A stretch of DNA of 54,495 bases, taken from Acidobacteriota bacterium (lineage in GTDB: Bacteria; Acidobacteriota; Terriglobia; Bryobacterales; Bryobacteraceae). Within the stretch, counting starts at the first letter, position 1, and every line of letters starts with the position of its first letter. Both the position numbers and the translations under genes were made by a program. Of this stretch, positions 11,886-19,751 are shown one piece after another. The notes under the pieces were generated by a model. That model was not told the DNA's origin and ran no database searches. It was given only the letters and a program-made list of their open reading frames with translations. The DNA lies in assembly GCA_025352795.1 (NCBI GenBank), contig JANXSF010000016.1, positions 1 through 54,495 on the forward strand, given 5' to 3'.

Positions 11886-12926
11886 TCAAAGCAGTTCTTT
11901 GTAGACCGCCCAAGTCTGATCTACAGCCGCCTCCCAACTGAACTCCGCAGCCCTTTCCATGCCCATCTGAGAGAGCTTTCTGCGCAAACCTGCCTGCTCC
12001 GTCAACGTTTTCAACCCGAAAATCATTTCATCCTGATCTTCTGGATTGACATGCACCGCCGCATCACCAGTTACTTCCGGGATGGCGGAACGGTCCGACG
12101 TAAAAACGGGAATTCCCCAGCCCATGGCTTCCAGAACCGGAATTCCAAAACCTTCGTCCAGGGAAGGGAACGCGAAGATATCGCAGTTGGCGTACCAGTT
12201 TTCCAATTCCAGATCAGTGACGTAGCCAGGCAGTTCAATGTCCGCTCGGCGTGGGCTGTTGGTAATTTGCTCTAGAATTTCGGCTGATCCATAGCCTAAA
12301 GAACCGGCCAGAACCAGTTTCCAATCTGACCCCACTTGTTCAAACGCTTTCACTAAGCGCCCAAGATTCTTACGTTTTTGAATGGCACCTACAAACAGGA
12401 TCACTTTCTTGTCACGATTCAACTGCAACGGCTCCTGATTGGCGGCCGGGAACCGGACCCCATGGTGCACTACGCGTAATTTCGATTTGTCCACCTGCAA
12501 CAGTTCGTGCACTTGCCCCGCAGTGAAATGGGAAACACAAATGATCAAATCCGATTTTTCAGCCGCGTCACGAGCCTGTTCCGTGAAGCGCTTACGGAAA
12601 TCAGGAGTGGAATAATCGCCTGAAATTACGAATAGATCGTGAAAAGTTGTCACCGTACGTTTCGCTTTGCGGCGAGGCAGACGTTGGTTGAGGCCGTGGA
12701 AAAAATCGAACTGAGGGAGAAAGGGCAGGTCGTTCAATAGGCGGGCTCTGGCATTGGAAGGGTAAACTTCATGGCGGGAGGCTAAAAAACGGTGGGTACG
12801 GTAATAGAGCCGGAATTCGGCTTCCTGGTGGGCTTCGGCGAGTCCCCAAATCATTTCCCGGGAGTAAATTCCAACCCCGGTTAAATTTTTACCCGTGCTG
12901 TAGGTGGCGTCCAGTGATAGTTTCAA
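11886..12926 (-). CDS. Glycosyltransferase family 4-like protein (GT-B fold)
   Basis: A 346-residue retaining glycosyltransferase. The N-terminal acceptor domain starts MKLSLDATYSTGKNLTGVGIYSREM (key part TGVGIYSRE). The donor domain begins around VILFVGAIQKRKNLGRLVKAF (about 178-198) and holds the EX7E-type motif in PSLDEGFGIPVLEAMGWGIPVF (about 254-275). It transfers a nucleotide-activated sugar, probably to an envelope polysaccharide or lipid. The start is TTG in a TTGA overlap with the stop of the receiver/GGDEF protein, so the enzyme is coupled to two regulators, suggesting regulated polysaccharide synthesis. Sugar specificity unknown. Confidence 0.88.
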   Translation of the reverse strand: MKLSLDATYSTGKNLTGVGIYSREMIWGLAEAHQEAEFRLYYRTHRFLASRHEVYPSNARARLLNDLPFLPQFDFFHGLNQRLPRRKAKRTVTTFHDLFVISGDYSTPDFRKRFTEQARDAAEKSDLIICVSHFTAGQVHELLQVDKSKLRVVHHGVRFPAANQEPLQLNRDKKVILFVGAIQKRKNLGRLVKAFEQVGSDWKLVLAGSLGYGSAEILEQITNSPRRADIELPGYVTDLELENWYANCDIFAFPSLDEGFGIPVLEAMGWGIPVFTSDRSAIPEVTGDAAVHVNPEDQDEMIFGLKTLTEQAGLRRKLSQMGMERAAEFSWEAAVDQTWAVYKELL

Positions 12927-13792
12927 TCTTGACGGAGAAATGCTTCCATGGTCTGCAATTTATTTTCGCTCAAAGCCAGCTCTGCTTCGGATAAAAGAAC
13001 AGAAAGTTCCTTCGGGGCACCAGCGTCGAATCGGGCATGGGCATGAGCCACAGGAATTCCCGACGGGGTAACCCAACGAGGAAACGGAATTCCTTCTGCT
13101 CTGGCGATTCGTAAAGCGGCGTATTTAATGGGTCCGATCCGCGCAACCAGGTCAGGTGGTTCAAACAGGCCGCGAAGCCGTTCGGCAATTTCCAGAACAT
13201 CCAGTGTGCGGTCTGCCCTGTTGTCTTCCATGGCGATTTCCACCACAGTCAATGCCGCACTCAAACCGGTGCTAGTGGCCAGTTCAATGGCGTAACTGGC
13301 TCGGCGCAGAAATTCCTTTTCATCCAGCAGCCCAGTCAGCTTGTCTATGCCCCAGTGTTCTTCTGAAGCAATTTCATTTTGACGTCTTTCCAATGTGTAG
13401 CGAATGGAACGGGCAAGGGGCAGACAATCGAACTCTTCCTTAAGTAAATAATCCTGGGCACCTTCCCGCATGGCGGCAATTCCCAAGTCTTCAGCACTAC
13501 GGTTAACCAGCACGATTACTGGCAGGTGGGGCGCTTTGGCCCGCAGCTTCAAAAAAGTATGCAGCCCTTCGCTATCGGAAAGTTGCAGATCACAAAGAGC
13601 AATATCGTATTCGCCTGTGCCAGCCAAATCCAGCGCATCGTCCAGGCATTCAGCCATTTGCCAACTGATCGTTTTTTGAAACGAACGGGCGTATTGATTT
13701 TCTTCCAGTTCACTGAGTGCTTCGCGCACCAGACCAATATCCCATGGGTCGCTGGCGATCAGAAGCAGATTCCAATTGCTTGGGGGTGACAT
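12923..13792 (-). CDS. Receiver domain with degenerate GGDEF-like domain
   Basis: A 289-residue protein from ATG 13792, which has a near-consensus ribosome site (GAGGAGG, six bases upstream). An ATG at 13855 overlapping the previous stop (ATGA) would add 21 residues of non-conserved sequence. Residues 7-125 form a CheY receiver: acidic pocket near ASDPWD, phospho-acceptor Asp68 in DIALCDLQLSD, and conserved Lys118 in YLLKEE. Residues 138-280 resemble a GGDEF domain (DKLTGLLDEKEFLRRA at its start, a SEAELALSENK-like end), but the GGDEF active-site loop is replaced by ARIGPIKYAAL. Diguanylate cyclase activity is therefore unlikely; it may bind nucleotide or partners. It sits between the sigma-54 activator and glycosyltransferase genes. 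Confidence 0.82.
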   Translation of the reverse strand: MSPPSNWNLLLIASDPWDIGLVREALSELEENQYARSFQKTISWQMAECLDDALDLAGTGEYDIALCDLQLSDSEGLHTFLKLRAKAPHLPVIVLVNRSAEDLGIAAMREGAQDYLLKEEFDCLPLARSIRYTLERRQNEIASEEHWGIDKLTGLLDEKEFLRRASYAIELATSTGLSAALTVVEIAMEDNRADRTLDVLEIAERLRGLFEPPDLVARIGPIKYAALRIARAEGIPFPRWVTPSGIPVAHAHARFDAGAPKELSVLLSEAELALSENKLQTMEAFLRQD

Positions 13793-13851
13793 TCGGTTCC
13801 TCCTCGTTGCCTCTTCCTCTTTTAGAAAGTGGCTTACGGACGTGAAAGTTC

Positions 13852-14871
13852 TCATGCTTCCATCTGGTATTCTTTCAACTTTCGATAAAGTGTAGTCCTA
13901 CCGATGCCAAGAATCACTGCCGCCGATAATCTGTCTCCTTTCGTATATTCCAGTGCTTGTTGTATCATACGCTTTTCCATCTCTGTAAGTGTAGGGATAG
14001 GACACAAAGGAAAATTATTTAATTGTGGTGCTTTTGTATACCCATAATCCGTTGAGCCTGAACTACTTGCCGACGCCGTAGCGGCCATTGCCGATGGCCT
14101 TTGGGCGTAAACAAAATTACGAATGGAACTGGGAAGATCCTGAACATGCAGTAGCGGACCGGTGTGAATAGCGGCCATTCCTTCAATCGCATGTTCCAAT
14201 TCGCGAACATTACCTGGCCAATCGTAAGCCAGCATTGCTTCCACACATTCCTGGGTCAGAACATGGTCATTGCCGTAGCGTTCCAGGAAGTGGGCTATCA
14301 GCGCTGGAACATCTTCCCGCCTTTCCCGCAACGGCGCGATCCGCACATTCACCACATTCAGACGATAATAAAGATCCTTACGAAAGGTCCCTTTTTCCAC
14401 TTCTTTTTCCAGGTCCTTATTGGTGGCGGCCACAATACGGAAGTCGGAATGCTTGGTGGCTAAGGATCCAACTGGCCGGTACTCCTTTTCCTGTAAAACC
14501 CTCAAAAGCTTGGCTTGCAGGTCTAGTGGCAGTTCCCCAATTTCGTCAAAAAACGCCGTGCCGTTGTGCGCTAACTCCAGCAATCCAATTTTTGCATTGA
14601 TCGCCCCGGTGAAAGACCCTTTAACGTGACCGAACAATTCACTTTCCATCAAAGGCCCTACTAACGATGAACAATCGATGGTTACAAATGGCCCTTTTGG
14701 ATTCTTGTTGTAAATAGAGCGAGCAACAACTTCTTTGCCCGTTCCACATTCCCCTAAAATGAGAACCGAGTTGCGGCTTTGAGCCAATTTCTCGATTAAA
14801 CGACCAACCTGGTGCAGTTTTGGCGATTGACCCACCAAAACATGGACCCGTTCCCCAGGTCTTTGTGACAT
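13852..14871 (-). CDS. Sigma-54-dependent transcriptional activator without receiver
   Basis: A 339-residue enhancer-binding protein consisting of an AAA+ domain and a Fis-type helix-turn-helix. Walker A is GECGTGKE (about 40-47), the sigma-54 contact loop is GSFTGA (85-90, the Ser variant of GAFTGA), and Walker B is GTAFFDEIGE (104-113). The C-terminus contains LSAAVILGIGRTTLYRKLKEY, the DNA-binding helix pair. No N-terminal sensor precedes the AAA+ domain, so control probably depends on a partner. The following receiver protein, encoded next in the operon, is the obvious candidate (inference). The ATG has a strong GGAGGGG site. Confidence 0.93.
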   Translation of the reverse strand: MSQRPGERVHVLVGQSPKLHQVGRLIEKLAQSRNSVLILGECGTGKEVVARSIYNKNPKGPFVTIDCSSLVGPLMESELFGHVKGSFTGAINAKIGLLELAHNGTAFFDEIGELPLDLQAKLLRVLQEKEYRPVGSLATKHSDFRIVAATNKDLEKEVEKGTFRKDLYYRLNVVNVRIAPLRERREDVPALIAHFLERYGNDHVLTQECVEAMLAYDWPGNVRELEHAIEGMAAIHTGPLLHVQDLPSSIRNFVYAQRPSAMAATASASSSGSTDYGYTKAPQLNNFPLCPIPTLTEMEKRMIQQALEYTKGDRLSAAVILGIGRTTLYRKLKEYQMEA

Positions 14872-15000
14872 TTCCCCTCCAGCTCGCTGGCTCCTCCTAA
14901 GTTTGGGGAACCAGTCATTGTATGTAGTGCTTTCTCCGACATTAAAATCTACCTTTTTCTTTAGGCCTATGGATAGTCCTCATGTTAAGAATGTTTAGTA

Positions 15001-15055
15001 CTTTGATGAGGGGAGTGTTAATGCATTTGCTTTACACCCTCCACCCACATCAAAG
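15001..15055. repeat. Imperfect inverted repeat upstream of regulator operon
   Basis: CTTTGATG at 15001-15008 and its exact complement CATCAAAG at 15048-15055 flank a 39-base loop in which GGAGTGT and ACACCCTCC can partly extend the stem. It lies between the sigma-54 activator gene start and the rlpA remnant. It could be a weak hairpin or an operator; there is no following T-run to support a terminator. Confidence 0.3.
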
Positions 15056-15066
15056 GGTATTGCTAG

Positions 15067-15240
15067 TCACCTGTTGTTTTGCGGGGAATGGCGAGGAGCA
15101 CGAAGCACTTGAATGCGAACTTTGGCTGTGCCGGGACGAATCAGTTCAATTTGGGTTGCTGAAGCGCTGGAGAGGTCGATGATTCTTCCGGCGACGAATG
15201 GACCACGATCGGTGATGCGCACTTCGGTGGTTTTATTGTC
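15067..15240 (-). pseudogene. Truncated rlpA remnant (C-terminal fragment only)
   Basis: On the minus strand a 57-codon open stretch ends with TGA at 15067-15069. It translates as the C-terminal half of an RlpA-type septal-ring lytic transglycosylase: TTEVRITDRGPFVAGRIID, then LSSASATQIELI and GTAKVRIQVL. In the family the matching sequence (VRINDRGPF..GRIIDLS..A) contains the catalytic-site Asp region. There is no start codon: directly upstream, in frame, are TAG and TAA at 15241-15251. The N-terminal signal and first half of the barrel are therefore missing. The break lies about 30 bp from the end of the Oar-like receptor gene, suggesting that a rearrangement brought the receptor beside the remnant. 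It is not expected to make protein. Confidence 0.75.
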
Positions 15241-15270
15241 CTAAATTTAGGGAATAGGCTATACGCTTCC

Positions 15271-18204
15271 TTAAAAGATCAGCTTCACTCCTAGTTGTGC
15301 CTGACGAGGGTCACCCAGGCCGCTGGTGATGGTTCCGTCGAAGTTGAAAAGTAGGCCGGTTACTTCTGGCTTCTTGGGGTTGGCCGAGTTGAACATGTTG
15401 AAGACATCGACAATTCCTTGCACCGTGAATCGTTCATTCAGCTTGAAGGCTTTCAAAGCCCGAAAGTCAAAAGAATAGAATTCGTTGTTCTTGCGCAGAG
15501 TGTTGCGTTTGATGATGGTGCCGTTGGCCTGGATGCGGTTTGCGACAGTCAGAGGCTGCGCGGACCGAGTGCTGAAGCGTGGTGATAGTTCAATTCCCCA
15601 CGGCCCTTGCCACAAGCCGAAGGCGTTGAAGCGATGACGCTGGTCACGATCAGAGTAGTTGTATTCTGGCTTGAAGTTGTTGGCTGCGGCATAGCGGAAA
15701 GAGAAGGGATCACGTTCGTTATCGTCGTCAGAATAATCAGTGGAGAGCTGATAATTCATCTGAGCTTGAAACTTATTGGAAAACTGCTTGGTCATGCCGA
15801 TGGTCAGTCCGCGGAAAAGCGATTTGGCGGAAGATTCAACGGTGGTCAATGTTCCCACACCATTCTTTCCATCAGCACCAAGTCCGGTGGAGAATGGAGA
15901 CCCAAACGCCGGGTCATTACGATTCACGAAGCGAGTCAAATGGACGCCTTTGGCGTAATTGAATGTCCCAAACACTTTCAATCCCGGAGTAAGTAACTGT
16001 TCCAAAGTTGCTGACCAGGAGTATGTGCGCGGGTTCGTATAGTTCTTATCGAACACAAAAATATCAGGATGGTCTACTGGTAACGAAGATGTGTTGGGAA
16101 TGAGATTTGGGTAAGTAGGCGGAGTAACACCGAAGCCATTAAAGAATGAGGCTTGGAAGATACTCTGGGCGATGGAGCCGTTAGTGGATCGTGGGCTGGC
16201 CAGTTGGAGTCCAGGAGTGCGCGCATAGAAGATGCCGCCATTGATGCGGATGACGGTTTTACCCAGCCCGGCAGGGTCCCACGTTAAACCTAAGCGCGGT
16301 TGAAACTGCTTCATAGACGATGGAATGTTGCCATCGGAAGGGAAGCCTTTCTTGCCGATCAGGTTCGCAAAAAACACTTGGTTTGCTGGCGTTTGCGGGC
16401 TGGGTTGCACTTGGGCATCCCAACGCAGGCCGTAACTCAGAGTAACCTTGCGATTTACTTGCCATTTATCTTGGATGAACAGTGCTGGTTCCAAATTCGG
16501 GATGGTCTGAGTGCCTGCATTGTTGACTGATTTCCCATTCACGCCAGTGAACTGCAGGAACAAAAGCAGGGGTCCGGTGATGTCGGTTCCAGTGGGGCAT
16601 GCGCCGGTTGCGTTAGCTGTGCCGTTGCTGCACTCCACATATTTTGGACCTTGATTGACGTAGTTGATAAATCCAGGAACGCTGGAAAAAATGTAGCGGG
16701 TGTTGGCGAACCCAATAAAAGTTTGAGTGGTGCTGGTGCGGTTCAGCTCAAAGCCCATCTTAATATTGTGCGCGCCATTGATGAGGGTAAAGTTGTTGTT
16801 GATCTGAAAACGAGTGTCGTGATCTTCAACCGGAATAAAGAACGGTTCACCAAATCGGTAAGAGCCAGCGAAGTCAATGCCAGTGTCTGGCAGGGGACGG
16901 TTTTGGCCGCCGATGTTGGGACCATTGTATTTACGAGGCCGATCTTCACGGGAAGATTGAAAGCGCAGTTCATTGAGAGTGCTGGCGCTGATGGTGGTGT
17001 TCAGCGATCCGCTGAACGTATTTACGAATCCACGTTCTGAAGCGTTGGCGGAACGGGCGTAGGAATCCACATCGAAGGTCCCGTTGTCTTGATTGGATCG
17101 CGAATAGTTGTAGCGAAGGTTGAGTAAGTTGCGGGGGCTGAGGTTCCAATCAATTTTACCCAACAGGGCATTCGCATCGTTGGTGCGGGTAATTGGCCCG
17201 TTCTCGTTGGGGACACCAAACTTGGTAGCAAAAAGATCCACCAGGCGAGGGTCAATGCGCTTCGCATTATTCTGCTTGGTTTGGCGAAAGATTTGCTGAT
17301 CGTAGGCCAGGAAGTAGAACAATTTATCTTTCTTTGCGGGGCCGCCAATGGTGCCACCGAACTGATTTTGTTTGAAGTCGCTGATGGATGTGCCGTCGGA
17401 CTGGGCGGAGGTGAGGCTGGAAAGCTTCAGAAACTCGTGCAGCGTTCCGTGCACCTGATTGGTGCCAGATTTCGTAACAACGTTAACAAAGCCGCCGGAA
17501 CTGCGCCCGAATTCGGCCGGTGCCCCGTCGGAGACCACAGAAAATTCTTTAACAGCATCCAGGTTGACGGTGAACGCCGGGCGCTGACCACCGCGCTGTT
17601 CGCCAAAAAAGGGATTGTTGTTATCGGCCCCGTCAATCGAAATGTTGTTGGCGATACCCTTCTGGCCATTCACAGATATCTCATTTCCATCGGGCCCCTG
17701 GACAATGGCCACCCCTGGGGTGAGATTCATGAAATCGTAAAAATTGCGACCGTTGTTGGGAAGGGAGCGGATCGAGTTTTTGTCAATGTAACTGGAGCGT
17801 TCCACCGAAGAAGTTTCAATCACGGGGATGTTCCCTTCTACGTTGACCGTTTCTTTGACGCTAACCACGCTTAGGGTGAGGGTCAAGTTGATGGACTGCC
17901 CAACGGCCAGGTCGAAACCATAGCGGACCAGGGTACCGAAGCTCGGGGCGGTTGCGCTGATTTTGTAGCCACCCAGTGGAAGTTGCACGGCTCGGAAGCG
18001 TCCAGCGCCATCGGTCGTCAATTTACGCTGATAGTTCGTATCAGTATTTTGGACGACGACGGTGGCTCCTACAACCGAGGCTGCGGATGGATCGACTACA
18101 ATGCCTTCGATAGATCCGGTGTTGGCTTGGGATTGGCTCCAAACGGGGGAGGTGAGAAGGAGAGAGGTAAGCAGGTAAAGCTGGATTTTAGATATTAGTT
18201 GCAT
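15271..18204 (-). CDS. Oar-like TonB-dependent receptor with carboxypeptidase-regulatory domain
   Basis: A 977-residue outer-membrane protein from ATG 18204, chosen because it begins the signal peptide (MQLISKIQLYLLTSLLLTSPVWSQ); the longer frame to 18270 adds non-signal residues. After cleavage comes a carboxypeptidase-regulatory-like beta-sandwich (TGSIEGIVVDPSAASVVGATV), then the TonB plug (SVERSSYIDKNSIRSLPNNGRNF) and a long beta-barrel ending in GLGDPRQAQLGVKLIF, with a C-terminal aromatic residue as in outer-membrane barrels. Family members in Acidobacteriota are numerous and thought to import glycans, oligopeptides or other large substrates. It stands alone on its strand, so no substrate can be inferred. 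Confidence 0.92.
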   Translation of the reverse strand: MQLISKIQLYLLTSLLLTSPVWSQSQANTGSIEGIVVDPSAASVVGATVVVQNTDTNYQRKLTTDGAGRFRAVQLPLGGYKISATAPSFGTLVRYGFDLAVGQSINLTLTLSVVSVKETVNVEGNIPVIETSSVERSSYIDKNSIRSLPNNGRNFYDFMNLTPGVAIVQGPDGNEISVNGQKGIANNISIDGADNNNPFFGEQRGGQRPAFTVNLDAVKEFSVVSDGAPAEFGRSSGGFVNVVTKSGTNQVHGTLHEFLKLSSLTSAQSDGTSISDFKQNQFGGTIGGPAKKDKLFYFLAYDQQIFRQTKQNNAKRIDPRLVDLFATKFGVPNENGPITRTNDANALLGKIDWNLSPRNLLNLRYNYSRSNQDNGTFDVDSYARSANASERGFVNTFSGSLNTTISASTLNELRFQSSREDRPRKYNGPNIGGQNRPLPDTGIDFAGSYRFGEPFFIPVEDHDTRFQINNNFTLINGAHNIKMGFELNRTSTTQTFIGFANTRYIFSSVPGFINYVNQGPKYVECSNGTANATGACPTGTDITGPLLLFLQFTGVNGKSVNNAGTQTIPNLEPALFIQDKWQVNRKVTLSYGLRWDAQVQPSPQTPANQVFFANLIGKKGFPSDGNIPSSMKQFQPRLGLTWDPAGLGKTVIRINGGIFYARTPGLQLASPRSTNGSIAQSIFQASFFNGFGVTPPTYPNLIPNTSSLPVDHPDIFVFDKNYTNPRTYSWSATLEQLLTPGLKVFGTFNYAKGVHLTRFVNRNDPAFGSPFSTGLGADGKNGVGTLTTVESSAKSLFRGLTIGMTKQFSNKFQAQMNYQLSTDYSDDDNERDPFSFRYAAANNFKPEYNYSDRDQRHRFNAFGLWQGPWGIELSPRFSTRSAQPLTVANRIQANGTIIKRNTLRKNNEFYSFDFRALKAFKLNERFTVQGIVDVFNMFNSANPKKPEVTGLLFNFDGTITSGLGDPRQAQLGVKLIF

Positions 18205-18356
18205 GGGTGTGTTAGGTTGAGGACTCCGTGAATCCACATACTGATTCCACTCGCTTAAGAATCGATTCAAAAAGCGAAAAGTTTAATGTGACGGGGAATG
18301 AGCGACAACACGAATCTCGCCATGTCTGATATTTTTCTGGTGTTTTGGAGGTTTTT

Positions 18357-18382
18357 GTATTACGATTGTGGAAAAGTATTAC
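18357..18382. promoter_or_regulatory. Direct repeat before antitoxin start, possible operator
   Basis: The heptamer GTATTAC occurs at 18357-18363 and again at 18376-18382, two bases before the antitoxin ATG. The 19-base spacing is near two helical turns. Autoregulation by the AbrB/MazE-like product is common for such pairs, so the repeats may be operator half-sites. Support is only positional. Confidence 0.3.
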
Positions 18383-18384
18383 TT

Positions 18385-18654
18385 ATGCAGACTACCCTTA
18401 CAACTAAAGGCCAAGCGACCATTCCGAAAGGGGTGCGAGATCATTTGAACTTGAAACCGGGCGATAAGGTTGAGTTCGTGCTTTCGGAAACGGGTGAAGT
18501 GGTGTTGAAGAGCCGGGGCCATAACCTACTTGACCTTTTTGGCATGCTTAAGGGCAAAGGTGTGAATAAGAAAGCGCTAACGGTTGAGCAGATGCATGAA
18601 GAAGTGAGTGAGGGAGTCAATCAGAAGTTCAAAAAGGCTGCAGCCGGGCAGTAA
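18385..18654 (+). CDS. AbrB/MazE-type antitoxin
   Basis: An 89-residue protein from ATG 18385. It begins MQTTLTTKGQATIPKGVRDHL, the swapped-hairpin AbrB/SpoVT DNA-binding domain (key part TTKGQATIPK), followed by LKPGDKVEFVLSETGEVVL. The C-terminal 40 residues are charged and probably unfolded, as in antitoxins that wrap their toxin. The longer frame to 18298 has no conserved residues. Twelve bases separate it from the PIN-domain toxin gene, a standard type II arrangement. It should neutralise the toxin and repress the operon. Confidence 0.88.
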   Translation: MQTTLTTKGQATIPKGVRDHLNLKPGDKVEFVLSETGEVVLKSRGHNLLDLFGMLKGKGVNKKALTVEQMHEEVSEGVNQKFKKAAAGQ

Positions 18655-18666
18655 TTTACAAACACA

Positions 18667-19062
18667 ATGATTGGCCTTGATATTAACGTTCTTTACCGTT
18701 TGTTGTTTGTCGATGATGAGCGTCAATCGGGAATGGCTCGAGATTTTGTTCGTGCGGGAGTGGAAAGAGGGGAAAGCTTTTTCCTCAACTCCATTGCTTT
18801 GTGCGAGTTAGTTTGGCTGATGCGGCAGCAGGGACTAGACCGTGGGGACATTGTCATAACGCTAGAAAGCTTATTGACAGCGAATAACTTCGAGGTGGAG
18901 CGACGGGAAGAGACCTGGGCGGCACTGGGCGATTACAAAAGCAAGGGTGCCGATTTTGCCGATCATCTAATGGGACACGTGAATGCTGCGTTTCGGTGTC
19001 AGACCACTATCACATTCGACGGCGGTCTTAAGCTGAGCAGCAACTTTCAAGTTTTAAGTTAG
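18667..19062 (+). CDS. PIN-domain ribonuclease toxin (VapC-like)
   Basis: A 131-residue PIN-fold protein. The four acidic active-site positions can all be seen: Asp5 in IGLDINVLYR, Glu47 in ALCELVWLM, Asp99 (with Asp96) in ADFADHLMG and Asp118 in TITFDGGL. Such toxins cleave RNA, often tRNA or rRNA, with metal ions. Together with the upstream AbrB-type gene it forms a complete toxin-antitoxin module. No truncation or missing catalytic residue is seen, so it is probably active. The pair lies between the Oar-like receptor and the rimP operon. Confidence 0.9.
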   Translation: MIGLDINVLYRLLFVDDERQSGMARDFVRAGVERGESFFLNSIALCELVWLMRQQGLDRGDIVITLESLLTANNFEVERREETWAALGDYKSKGADFADHLMGHVNAAFRCQTTITFDGGLKLSSNFQVLS

Positions 19063-19192
19063 TTAGATCCGGCTTCCAAACGACTTTGCCGATGCTCGTT
19101 TAGCCATCTTACTCATTCGTACTGCCATCCTACATGGAATTCTCCGTTTTCCTATTCCACTAGTGCTATACTTAATCTTGTCAAACCTAAGC

Positions 19193-19216
19193 AGTGGGCG
19201 AAAGCCCACTTTTTTA
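19193..19216 (+). terminator. GAAA-loop hairpin plus T-run in the rimP leader
   Basis: AGTGGGC (19193-19199), a GAAA loop and GCCCACT (19204-19210) are followed directly by TTTTTT. It has the form of an intrinsic terminator, yet lies about 20 bases before the rimP ATG. Similar hairpins precede rimP-nusA operons in many bacteria and can act as an attenuator through which NusA controls its own operon. It may alternatively end the toxin transcript. Confidence 0.7.
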
Positions 19217-19234
19217 TTGGTCGAGTGATATTCA

Positions 19235-19720
19235 ATGGCTCAGGCCTCAGCAGTTGTAGAAAAGATAACGGCGTTAGCAGAACAAATCGGCGACCCACAA
19301 GGGATTGAAGTCGTCGAAGTAGATATTTTGGGTGGTGGCGTTCACCGCGTTCTCCGGATCCTGATTGACAAGCCGGAAGGTGTGACGCACGGGGATTGCG
19401 AGCTGCTATCGCGCCAGTTAAGTGAAATGTTGGATGCCGGAGACGTGATTCCCGGGGCAGCGTATACGTTGGAAGTCAGCTCTCCTGGGGTTGATCGTAA
19501 ACTTACCAAGCCAAAGGATTTTGAGAGGTTCAAAGGCCAGAAGATCAAGGTTTCCCTGAAAGCACCTATAGATGGGGAAAAGCGCTACGAAGGCGTACTT
19601 GAGGACTTTGAATCCGATGTGCTTACCTTGTCTGTTCGACAGGGAAAAGCGAAAGAGCCAAAGGTCGTTCGAATTGGATTTGACCAAATCGACAAAGCGA
19701 ATTTGAAGTTTGAATGGTAA
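19235..19720 (+). CDS. rimP: Ribosome maturation factor RimP
   Basis: A 161-residue protein of the RimP family, needed for 30S subunit maturation. The N-terminal domain contains the typical VEVVEVDILGGGVHRVLRILIDKPEGVTHGDCELLSRQ region (key part LRILIDKPEGV.HGDCE). The middle holds the signature YTLEVSSPGVDRKL, and the C-terminal Sm-like domain ends with IDKANLKFEW. Length is as expected. It overlaps the longest possible nusA frame, but the chosen nusA start lies 31 bp downstream. It is the first gene of the conserved rimP-nusA-infB operon. Confidence 0.95.
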   Translation: MAQASAVVEKITALAEQIGDPQGIEVVEVDILGGGVHRVLRILIDKPEGVTHGDCELLSRQLSEMLDAGDVIPGAAYTLEVSSPGVDRKLTKPKDFERFKGQKIKVSLKAPIDGEKRYEGVLEDFESDVLTLSVRQGKAKEPKVVRIGFDQIDKANLKFEW

Positions 19721-19751
19721 TTCGGGTAGGAACTGGAAAAGAGAGTTAAAC

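Noticed and set aside
14982-15182. A 66-codon plus-strand frame upstream of the receptor
   Set aside because: It overlaps the rlpA remnant on the other strand, which has clear family similarity; the plus frame has none.
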